Source: Ignelater luminosus
Lineage: Eukaryota; Arthropoda; Insecta; Coleoptera; Elateridae
DNA length: 64,000 nucleotides
Reading direction: 5' to 3'
NCBI GenBank assembly: GCA_011009095.1
Contig: VTPC01089973.1
Coordinates: 1 to 64,000, forward strand
This document shows positions 12,650 to 23,300 of the stretch, in pieces (the first letter of the stretch is position 1; each line of letters opens with the position of its first letter). Under the pieces are notes generated by a model, which had not been told where the DNA came from, made no database searches, and worked only from the letters and a program-made list of their open reading frames with translations. A program made the position numbers and the translations under genes.

Positions 12650-15149
12650 CATAAGAACAAAAGCGAAATCTTTTTTTTCCTTTCACCAAAAAAAGGTTTG
12701 TGTTTTAAGCGCTTAAAAGCACCATGTACCAAATATAATCTGCTCATGAAATTTTTATTATAACCAAGAACACCAGACATGTTCACACCATCACATGAAT
12801 GCTGTGCAAATTAAATAACTGCTGTTCAGTGATTAACGTGAGATCGGAATGGCTTAACATTAGAACAAAAGGGTTCAATATTAATTCACTTCGGTCGCAC
12901 TTTGTAGGAGGTCGTCCTATGGGAAGAGTTTAAATGATATTAAAACCAGCAGACAAAGCGATATTTAAATTTGTTTTTTTTACAAACATCTTTTCTTAAT
13001 AACTCATTTCCTTTGAATTAGCTGATTTATAGTGCCTATTGAAACATTTTATTGTTTTCGTTTGACATTATCACACACACAAAGGTTAAGATTATAAAAA
13101 CAGGGGAGTTACAAAAACCCCAAACGATGTAATTATTTTGGGTGCCACTTTAATTTTATTCTTGGCAATTTGAATTTAAATTTCAAATCGTGCTGCAGGT
13201 ACTTTTCATTATATTGGCTCGAATTTTCCCGATTTTTCTTGAATTGCAAATAATAAAAGCATGAAACTAGACTTATAAAATTGCTTTTCTGTAAATTTTG
13301 TAGTATAGGTGAAGTACTATTTCGTAAAGTTTATTACTCTTTTGGTATGTTATTTTATCATGTAACACAATTTAAAATTCTGTTTTTGAATCTTGATAGA
13401 ACAAATTAAAATCGTTTCAATCGCAAAAAATGCTGTTTCTACTTTTATAGCGAAAAGATTGAAAACATTGTTTTTGCTCGATTTTTTCCCATAGTAGTTG
13501 TAAAAGAAGATATATTAATATAATCTGTAGCTTTGACATAATTTATTACTATATTAAGGGGGTTAATGTGGTAAATTTTATTGGACACAAGGAGAACCTT
13601 TTAAGTGCTAGTTTAGAATGGCATCCGTGCAATAGACACAAACATGCACGAAAAAATTTCTGACTGTAATATAAGCGAAGAGGGAAGAACGATTAAGATG
13701 CCTAACTGAAACTACAGCTATAACAAAGTGAAATAAAAAAATTAACGTTAAGAATGAATTACTATAGAGAGTTTGACGTGGTAACTGTCAACAGATCTCA
13801 AGACAAATGCTTTTCAAGATATAATCTAACTACGGAAAGCTCTGCAGTTTTGGAAAGAGATAAAAGATGTAGAAGTCTGAGTCTCTAAAAATAGTTAAAT
13901 TAACGATTAAACCTCAGCAGCTTAGCAAGCTTACAACTGAAGTCAATGTTACGAATACTTCCCAAGTCGTTACACCCTTAATCTTCTTCAACTATATTCT
14001 TAGTAAATTTCCAAATTCTGTTCACACCAGCGTATTAGAATTCCTGATTTAAAGGCCATTATGGTCATTAATCTGATTTTTGATCCTGCTATCGAAAACT
14101 GAATTTGACAAAAAATGTATTTTTGTTGCTAGTAAATGAAGATTTCGTTTGATAAAAGCGTTATATCAAATGCTACTAGAAACTTACATGTGTGTATTTC
14201 CAAAAAACAGCAAAGTAAACTAGAAAGAATAATAAAGAATATTTCTTCGTTTTAGAAAATACTAAGACTATGAATATTTGTCCAAATACAAATTGAAGAC
14301 AGAAGTAGCAAAGATATTACGTGTACTCACAAAGATACCAACCACAGATATTCCATTACCATACACCAAAATTACATTGCAAGGTGGGTGGAGAATACTT
14401 GCCATACTCGATAAAAGCTCTTTCAAGAAAAAGTCAGAGAAAAATCTGGAACTTGTCATCATTATGCCAACTTAAGAAACCGTTGCAAAATTTAAGTCAA
14501 ATCTGTTAAGGACATCAGCAACAAACTCAAATTGGTTTAAGTTAGTTTCAGTAAACGTTTAATAACATCACTCCCTAAGTTGCAAGTTTTATTTCAACTA
14601 TACGATGCATGATTGATTTTAAATTTTTTGCTGGCAAAGTTCTGCTAAATCGTATTAAAAGTCTTGTTGAATGACCGTGTCTTTTTCTGCAGTTTTGGAA
14701 TTTGGAACTCGGATCAATACTAAAAATTTTTAATTCACCCTTTCACTGAAAATAAGTGGATGACGACTACAAATTAAAAACTTGGTGTGTAATAAAATAA
14801 AAAACAAAAGATTAAGACTGTAGATTATAACAGAGACAAAATGCATTGCTCATGTTCTTTGTTTTATTTTTCATTTACAATCCAACCATCGGTCATAACG
14901 AAATAAAGGTTTCTTATGCTGACAGAAAAGTGTTGAGTTTATAATAAAATTTAAATCTAAAAACCTTTCTCCAGTCAGGAAATCCTGCTTACCGTCTTTA
15001 ACTCATACTGAAACCTTCAGTATTTTAGAGGTTATAGCTCAAAATCTTGGCAGCACGAGAATGAGTTTCACATGTTGTTATGTTCAGAAATTAAATCGCG
15101 TTGTTTGCTGAAACTGAGAGTGTTTAAATAATCGCAAACAATTGGCCGT
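12650..15149. other. Noncoding stretch, presumed intron
   Basis: No supported coding sequence or repeat is seen. Overlapping short frames on both strands at 14268-14509 are typical of AT-rich chance openings. Confidence 0.4.
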
Positions 15150-15339
15150 TTTTTTATTATGTTTGTCAGTGAAAAAGTCTGTTCATATTTAATATATTAC
15201 GGTTTTCGCACCCAGAACGAATTCAATCACCACTTTTGAGAAAATTTTGATTTCCAGATGTTCAAGTTTATTTCTGTATAAATCCTCAGAATCTTTGCAT
15301 TCTGATTCTGTTACTTCTCAACTAACTAGTTTTATTCTA
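15150..15339 (+). repeat. Left copy of a direct repeat of about 190 bp flanking a LINE
   Basis: This segment shares long blocks with 17475-17674, such as CTGTTCATATTTAATA, CAAGTTTATTTCTGTATAAA and ACTTCTCAACTAACT, in the same order and orientation. By eye about four-fifths of positions agree. The two copies lie directly outside a truncated LINE. They may be a very long target-site duplication or two copies of an older repeat between which the LINE landed. Confidence 0.8.
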
Positions 15340-15344
15340 GTTAT

Positions 15345-17445
15345 GTCAAAGTGCGGAACAAACAAAACAGTCAAAACTAATACGACAGTACGAAATCCAA
15401 AAAAACTAAAGAAGTAATAAAGTCATATAGACTGTCAGATAAGGACTTAGCTGAAAAATTTGAGGAAAAGCTAGAAACGAAAATCACTGAAACCAAGGAG
15501 AAATGGAAACTAGGATTGTAACAATTATGGCAAGATTTCAAGGAAAAAACACTGAAAACTGCTAAGGAAGCATATGGAACAATATTAATAGACAAGAAAA
15601 GGAAAACAAAAACAATGGTGGACAAAGGAAATAAAAGAGCAAGTTAAAACAAAAAGAGAAAAATTAAAGACGAACAACAAAGAAGCCGAGTCAAAGAGAT
15701 GTAAAACAAGCTAAATGCAAAACATGGGTAGAGTTTGGAGAAAAAATAGAAAAGGACGCTAAGACCAATCGAAAGCTATTCTACAAGGCGGTAAAGAACT
15801 TTAAGAAAGAAGGAGGAACGAGAACGAAGAGCTAAAAAAACACAAAGATGAAGAAATTATAAGTGATGAATAAAGTAAAATAAAAAGATGTGCAGAATAC
15901 TTCGAAGAACTACTAAACACCAACGATAACTCAACAGATGCGATGGAAGAGGACACAGAGCAACAGAACAAAATCCAAACGTAAGAAATCACCGAAGCCA
16001 TCAAAGCAATAAAAAATGGAAAATCTCTTGGCCACGACAAAATAACACCAGAGATGAAAGAAGAACTTGGAAAAAATGGCAAAAAAATGTTAAATGTTAA
16101 AAAATATTCAACAAGGCATGGGAGAAAGTTGAGATACCACAGGACTGGAAAATTGAAACAATAGTGCCCACATTCAAGAAAGGGGATAATAGAGCATGTG
16201 AAAACTATAGAGGGATTACCCTTCTTAGTACACTAAGTAAATTATACGAAAGAGTCCTGAACACACCAGACTTAAGGAAAACTTAGGAAACCAACTAGAT
16301 GAGAGCCAAAGGGGGTTCAGGAAAGGAAGATCCATACAAAATCATATTTTCACAATTAAACAAATGATTGAGAAGGCCATAGACCAAAACCATCAAATAT
16401 ACATCCCAAAAAAACTTTCGATAGTATCTAGAAAAGACATATATGGGAAGGTCTTAAGAAGAAGAGGAATAGAACCGCAACTAAGAAGAGCAGCGTATGT
16501 CAATACATTGAATTATGTAAGATTTGAAAACTGAGAATCGGAGACCTTTGTAGTAAGGGAGGGCTACGACGAGGAGGAGTACTGAGTGCAACACTCTTCA
16601 TAACAATCATGGATGACATAATTAAAGAGGTACACAAAAAAACGAAAAAACTATACATAGGCCTTCGAAATCTAGAACAACTAAAGATATCAGAATGTGC
16701 ATTCGCTGATGTTGATGTTAGCGACTGAAAATACATTACAAGACAGCTACGTGTGTGGGAAGAAGAACTCAAGAAAAGAAAAATGAAAGTAAATATTAGT
16801 AAAACAATAGTGATGGTGATTGGCAACACAAAAAAAAGACGGCCATAAAAATAAGGAACGAAAAGCTGGAACAGGTGAACGTATTTAAATACTTAGGAGC
16901 GAAAATACCCAATGGAGGAAATATGGAGTACGAAATAAATAAAAGAATAAGCAGTGGCACACATTATCGGGAAAAAAGAGATAAGCAGAAAGACAAAGAT
17001 GGCTGTATATAGATCAATATATATCTATACCCATATTAATCTTTCGAAGTAAAAGCTGGGTATTAACGAAAAGGCCTAAAAGTAGACTGCAAGCAGTAGA
17101 AATGAAATACATCAGAAGAGTCAAGAGCCTAACAAAAAAAGATAAAATAAGAAATGATGCCATCAGAGTAGAAATAAGAGCAGAACCAACAAGTGAAAGG
17201 ATTGAAAAACAACAGTTGGGGTAGTTCGGACACTTCCTCAAAATGAACAAGAAAAAACCAGTAAAAAGAATAGGAGAGACAAAGATAGACAACAACAGCA
17301 AAAGAGGCAGACCAAGGAAGACATGAAATGACCAACCAGCAGAAGTACTAAAGAAAAGGGGGACGAACTGGAACAAAGCTAAAAAACTGGAAAGAAACAA
17401 GAAAGAATGGAGGAAATTTGTACACAAATAGAGAAACAAAACTAA
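15345..17445 (+). mobile_element. 5'-truncated RTE-like LINE, reverse transcriptase degenerate
   Basis: Plus-strand translation in shifting frames gives the post-endonuclease linker (WWTKEIKEQVKTKREKLK), GHDKITPEM, DWKIETIVPTFKKGDNRA, NYRGITLLSTLSKLYERV at about 16203, GFRKGRSIQ, GLRRGGVLSATLF at 16561 and CAFADVD at 16697. It also gives a C-terminal KRGRPRKT block near 17300. The usual FADD active-site pair reads FADV, and many stops and frameshifts are present. No endonuclease domain precedes it, so the copy is truncated right after that domain. It is the same family as the minus-strand copy at 34345-36480. Direct repeats of about 190 bp flank it. Long open frames on the minus strand here, up to 144 codons, are antisense shadows. 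Confidence 0.9.
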
Positions 17446-17474
17446 CACCTTACAGTCTATAGGTACAAAAAGGG

Positions 17475-17674
17475 TTTTTGATTATATATATGTTTAGCAC
17501 TGAAAAACTCTGTTCATATTTAATAAATAACGGTTTTTGAACCCAGATCGAACCCAAACACGACTGTGTTTTTGAGAGAATTTTGATTTCCTGGTGTCCA
17601 AGTTTATTTCTGTATAAATCTTCAGAGTTTTTCTATTCTAATTCTGTCACTTCTCAACTAACTTGCTTTATTCC
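17475..17674 (+). repeat. Right copy of the direct repeat flanking the LINE
   Basis: This is the counterpart of 15150-15339, with several small substitutions and a few inserted bases near 17570. It begins within about 40 bp of the last recognisable LINE sequence. Confidence 0.8.
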
Positions 17675-17771
17675 AAACCTCTGTCGTTTTCACTGAACTC
17701 AAATTACCAACTATAACACAAATGCCGACTACATCTATCTACTTTACTCCGACATGTATTTCACTTGTTTT

Positions 17772-18099
17772 TTAAATTTATAATTTCTTTTACTTTTATG
17801 TCTTATTAAGTTGTTTTCTCTTTGGTTAAAAGTAAAGATGAAGTCTTTTTTGTAATATTTTTTTATTTTAATCAATCATACGTTTTTACATTAGTTTTTA
17901 GAATTTAATTTTAATTATATACATAAGGTAATTATAATGTTAGTTTATTTATTTATGATATATATTTTTAATATATATTTACTTTGTAGTTTATCACTGA
18001 AGAAGACTACAATAGTTGTTGAACGTATGATTGATTAAAATAAAAAAATATTACAAAGAAGACTTCATCTTTACTTTTAACCAAAAAGAAAACAACTTA
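17772..18099. mobile_element. Short inverted-repeat element with 14-bp flanking duplication, possibly Penelope-derived
   Basis: Segments 17806-17884 and 18022-18100 are reverse complements over 79 bp with only two mismatches. The 137-bp centre contains CACTGAAGAAGACTACAATA followed by GTTGTTGAACGTATG. A CTGAAGA...GAA block of this form resembles the sequence common at ends of Penelope-like retroelements. The identical 14-mer ATTTCACTTGTTTT lies at 17758-17771 and 18100-18113, consistent with a target duplication. The right inverted repeat runs straight into the duplication. On the left, 34 bp separate the two. There is no coding capacity. It could instead be a MITE of an unrecognised DNA-transposon family, but the asymmetric left end argues against a simple MITE. 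Confidence 0.7.
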
Positions 18100-18113
18100 A
18101 TTTCACTTGTTTT

Positions 18114-19600
18114 GTTCCTCTCACAGTATTTATGAGCATCTCATTAAATCCTAGTCTAAGAATATTTCGTAGATGAGCGGTGTAGTACGTATAGTAATTA
18201 GAATGCAGTGCAAGCAAACTGTAACACAATATTCCAACCTGAAATGTTATGCTGCATTAGTCAGAGATTGTTAAGTAAATGAAAATTATAAAAGCTAGAT
18301 CCTTTCTAAGAAGACATGTTGAAAATATATAGTATGAGACTTTTGATTGTAACGAATCCGTAAACGACGAACTTCCGAAATCTACAAAATTGTTCCCATC
18401 CACCCACATTTGTCCTTAAAAATACGAAAATATCTTTTTGTCTACAATAATAAATTATTTACAAAACATTGCGCCTTTAAGATATAAATGTTTTTCCCCA
18501 AAGAGGATCTTCATATAAATTTTAAATATTTTCGGAATTTTTCAGTGAAGTTCCTTATGTTCAAATAAAATTAAATTCTTTATAATCTCAAATTAGATTG
18601 CAGACTTACGAAAACTTCTTCATATAAAGCTAGCAGCTAATTATATTATTTAGACCTAGAAATAGCTATATACTGATATTCTGAAATCGTTTAGCAAGAG
18701 CTAGCAAAAGCTTATATTCAGAACTGCACCATTTCGAAGATATCGGGATGTATCAACTAAGGATTATTTTTTATTTTATCTAGATACGGTTGTGAATTTT
18801 GGAACACATCGACTTAATAAGAATTGTTTATTCGTGCAGTAGCATGACACACTGCGTTTAATAAATTGGTTTTTGCCTGTCCCATCCTAGATCTTTACAT
18901 CTCAGAAAGGTATCGGCCGCAAGGGTTTGCAAAATATTAAACTGGACACCTTACCTATACATATATATATATATATATATATATATCAATAAATTTCAAA
19001 CAATCTCAAATAAATAATTCCAATTGAATTTGCAATGTCTTCCAAGATAGAAAATAAAAAATCTGAAATTGGATTTCAGTTCCTGGAATCCAGAGAGCTG
19101 TAGATTTTCGGCATTAAAGAACGTGTACGTGAAGGTAATCGTCTATAAAACAACTGTACCTAAGATTTGTTTAAATGATGATCTTTAGCAATGAAAGATT
19201 GCTAGGAAACGAGAACCATTTTGAGGAGTTCCAGTTTTCTTAGTCAATTCCTGAGAATATGCAGATTCATTCAAGATTGTTTTTTCTCTAAAAAATGCAT
19301 CGTTTTGAGATATGGACAAATTTGTTATTTTACAGTAAGTTACATTTTTTTGTATTTGAGGTATCTGCAAGCGTGCAATAAATAAAACCACAACACACAA
19401 AAATTAAATTTAAAGATATTGGAAGAACAAGAAATTTTAAGTTCTTTGATATTGCAGGTCTTCTAAAAACTCGACTTTACTAGAAAACGATGCATCCCAT
19501 GAAAAACTACAAGAGCATCTTCTGTCCTTAAATTGTCCGTAGATTTCGAAAATGTGGTAATTTTTCTCCTTTTAGTTTAATACAAATTTTCCAAAAAAAT
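18114..19600. other. Noncoding stretch, presumed intron or old transposon body
   Basis: No exon is supported. If the hAT end at 19871 is real, part of 18.6-19.9 kb is probably its eroded interior. The minus-strand frames at 19185-19400 and 19621-19869 have no recognisable domain. Confidence 0.35.
18961..18986. repeat. (AT)13 microsatellite
   Basis: Twenty-six bases of perfect AT dinucleotide repeat. Confidence 0.95.
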
Positions 19601-19839
19601 CTCCGGTCACGATGGCGGTATCAATCATGAAAACGGCGCATTTTTGGAAAGATGTTTTTAGATACGTAAATATTTTTAAATAAACTCCTAAAATGTTTGT
19701 AACTGTGTGCGGGAAACCCTGTATATACAAGGCGACTCCAATCATGAAACTTAACAAAGCAAACTAGTCTATTGAGAATTATAGGCTTTCCTAACGCCGT
19801 ATCATGATTTTGCGGAACATTGGACACTATGGGACACTC

Positions 19840-19871
19840 GCGTTCAGCGGAACATCTTTTGAGAACCACTG
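19840..19871 (-). mobile_element. hAT-type transposon terminal repeat
   Basis: On the minus strand the sequence begins CAGTGGTTCTCAAAAGATGT, the widely shared terminal-repeat form of hAT elements. The body would extend to lower coordinates. The 8 bases outside, GTTTAAGT, would be the target duplication, but I found no matching copy upstream, so the left end is lost or diverged. Confidence 0.5.
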
Positions 19872-20084
19872 GTTTAAGTAGTTGAGTTGCAGAGTTTGCA
19901 TTATTAAATCCACTGAGATCTCCTTTTTTGAGATTAATTAACGTCTACTCGATTTTAACATTCTTGAATAGCTCGTTTTAAATGTTTTTCAGTCATTTAG
20001 TGCACAGAAGCAAAATGTTACATTTATGTGCAGTTCACATCAGTAAAGAGCATTCAAAGCGAATTGTCCAATACCAAAGTCAAA

Positions 20085-20391
20085 ATGAGAATTATTACAT
20101 TCCACCTTTTTTTTTGGCAGTTTAAATTTAAGTTTGCTTTTTTTGACTTTTATTATTGCCAACAGCATCAAGATATCGACAAAAAATCTCAACGAACAAA
20201 ATTCTATGTTGATTTCGGCAATAGTAGTTGAAATGAAACCTATAGACAATACTACTGCAAATCCTTTTGAAACAATCAGTAGAAATATTTCAAGTCTGCA
20301 AGTGATACGAGATACCCAACTTATTGAACTACAACTAATCGATATAATAGCATATCGGAAAATAAATTTCAAATATGATAATTTGAACTGA
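20085..20391 (+). other. Unassigned plus-strand open frame, possible broken small gene
   Basis: An ATG at 20085 opens MRIITFHLFF. A long T tract then separates this from a second frame that runs LNLSLLFLTFIIANS and continues to a stop at 20391. That second frame has a hydrophobic start followed by about 65 polar residues. The pattern could be a small secreted protein broken by a slip in the T tract, but it could equally be chance. The opposite strand is also open for 110 codons over the same bases, which weakens the case. No family is recognised. Confidence 0.12.
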
Positions 20392-20399
20392 TGTTTTAA

Positions 20400-23300
20400 A
20401 ACGTTTCATAAATTTTGAAAAATGGAAGGGTTTCAATTACCTACGGCATAAAAAAAACACAAAATAAGTTTGAATTAGCTAATTTACATTATACATTATA
20501 ACGATTTCTAATTTATACAAATCCTTATGGCTATTTTTATTGTTATGAAAAATGAATTTGGCAATAAAAAATTAATTACCTAACAAAGTATTATTTGCAT
20601 GTTAGATTATTCAGCATACTTGAAGATGAAAAATTATTCATTTTCTAAGCATTTGCGATTTATTTATAATGAAAACAATCTGCAATAACACTATTGTAAA
20701 GAAGTTAATAATTAATAGCGCTAGCAGCAACATTAATGTACATATTTTAGAAAAAGAAAGGTCTTAAGAAATTTACAATTTTGCGTACTTGAGCTGCTAA
20801 TTTACAATGCATATTAAGACGGTTTTATAGGTTTTGTAATGGATTTTGAAAGGAAGGCTACAATATAATAGCAAATCAATATTTTTAGGTTAATGCTGCT
20901 ATAAAGATGGATTTCTTAATCTTTAAACTCATTATTTGGTCCAAAGGATATTATTATAAAAATCTTTTGAATACTTGATGAATATGTTGTTTATAGTTCG
21001 TATTTAAGGGATAAAATTATTCCACACCCCAGTGGAATAGCAGACGCAGGCTAGACTTAGCTAGTTATATAAAACAAGCAGTTGGCACGGGTGGTAAGTG
21101 GCGCCATCAATCATCACGGTACGAACTACGCCCAGAGCTGTCTGCTAAACAAACATATAATTATGTATATGAACCTCTGTTTATCCCAGCCACTATGATT
21201 ACCGGGCAACCACAAAAAAAAACCTTCTACACTTCTGCAGATCTTTAACAGGTATATGTATAGCTTCATTCATGCTGTGCTTATAACTGTAGGTATAATT
21301 TTATGATTTGAAATTAATTACAATAATTTTCACTAAACCACTGGAGAATTTTTTTCTGAGTTTAATGACCAGTTAAGAAAAATTTTGACCGTATAAATTA
21401 ACAGAAAAATTGAAAAAAATTAATAATGATTTATTTCGTTATTAAGTGTGGAAAAAACAATTTAATGCACCACCTAGTAACCTAGTGAACAATAAAGAGG
21501 ATTTTGAACCCTTTGTAGTTATAAATTACAAATTCATTGAACCAATATTGTTCAGTTATCAAAAAGAATTAAAAATTAATTATTATCGTTTGCCGACATG
21601 ATTTATATTTAGTTGAGTTTATTTTTACAAGAATATTCACCTAAAAGGCGCTAACCATCTGGGACGTGTTTAAATAATAATAAAAATCCACAGTTGACTG
21701 GGTAAATTAAAAATAGGCGCCATATACTCATTTTAGATGCAGAGGCCGCAACGTATACCTTTAACAACATAAATGACAGGCTAACTTGATGGTTAAATAT
21801 GATTAAGAGAAAGAGAGAGACGAGATCTCTTAGTTATAACTTTATGGAAACGCCAATATTTTGAATAATTAAACCGAATAATAATTTTTCTGAAAAGTTT
21901 TCATTGTTTTTTTTGCGTTAAAAGATGAACAAAGAAAATTTTCGGTATTCAGGTAAGACTTTTAGTTTGACACCGTAGGGTGCCGACCCGCAGTAAAATA
22001 TAAACACTCAAGATTTAAGTTTAAACACTAAAACCTGACTCCTTTTAATTATTTATGACTGTACTAGGTTAGTTGTCATCACTAAAACAGATTAACCACA
22101 AAGTCGGCGACATCAGTGTATACCTTTACCTGAACACGAAAAGATACCGTCTGCAGATAACTAGATAATAATTATTTAAAAGGTAATAGATTTCCTTTTA
22201 CAATTCTGGGCGCCTTTTGAAATTTTTAAAATTCGCACTTTTCAGTGAAACCCGGTTATGTTTAGGATAAAAAAGTGTGGATGATGATAACAAGTTATTA
22301 AAATGTATTTTATGGTAACGAATTTTATAAATAAGCTTTTGTCAACTGATGAGGCATTAAAGAGAGGTCTTATGAAAATGATTCCTTTGAAGTATGCCAA
22401 CGAGCAAACAAGTCAGTCTGAAAGGTCGTACCGACAAAGACATTTTTAATTTTATTATCACCAGCGGAGCGTTTCAATGCCTTTTAATTTTAATCGTAAT
22501 TCTGAAAAGTTTATTCACATTTTATTATTATATACATTTTACTTTAATGTGATTTTCGATGATGCTTTTAAGTTAAAAGAACCTTTTCATTAGATTCACT
22601 TTATGAAGTTACTAAAATAATGTGTGGTAAAACAGAGAAAGGGAGCTACCGAAAGTATTTTATAGATATTTTCTTCTTAAACCCCAAAAAGGAATTTATT
22701 TCATATCAGAAGGAATTCCTAAAATAAAAGAAAAACCTTAATAATACCCTTCTTCATTCTCTTTACCTACAGTGTTGACCCCTAAAATTATGTATACATA
22801 TATATATAAAATTCCTACTCTGAAGACTTGGGTACAATTTAGAAACTGATTGTTATCACAGTACACCTGTCCTAAATTAACTAATTTGGTAATTTCTTAA
22901 AAAGAAAACAAATTCGGAAAAATTAGAAGCTGTACGAAAAATTTCACTATGATTATGAGTTACTTAAAGCTTTTAGCATTTTTTTCTAGCTTACTGGTTC
23001 GAAAGAAAATTATTATTTCTAAAGAACTATTTAAAAATATACCTTTACTTTCTACAGGGTGATTTAGATTCAAGTTTGTAAGCATGGGGATGTCGTTTAT
23101 GATCAGAAACAAGCCATAGGTTTTAAACTTGGTACTTGCTAATTAAAAAAAATGTGCTACCTTTTTTTTTCTCTGACTGATTACCGAAAAAGGGAAAACG
23201 GCACTGTTTGTTTTTGCTTCCTCATTATCAAGAATTCCAAACTATAAATCTTGAGACAGTTTTTTATTGCTAACCTCATATTGTCGAAATCATCTACTCC

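Noticed and set aside
15377..17448. Several long minus-strand open frames (82-144 codons), hydrophobic in translation
   Set aside because: They are antisense to the plus-strand LINE. The Lys/Glu-rich sense strand yields Phe/Leu/Ser-rich antisense frames with few stops. The sense strand carries the reverse-transcriptase motifs.
18001..18035. Hammerhead ribozyme in the inverted-repeat element
   Set aside because: CTGAAGA and a weak stem are present, but the second core strand reads GAAC instead of GAAA and no cleavage-site triplet with a pairing stem is evident. I keep only the resemblance to Penelope-type ends.
20040..20391. Small secreted-protein gene or receptor fragment
   Set aside because: Overlapping open frames on both strands, a T-tract frame break and no family wording. 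Listed only as an unassigned frame.
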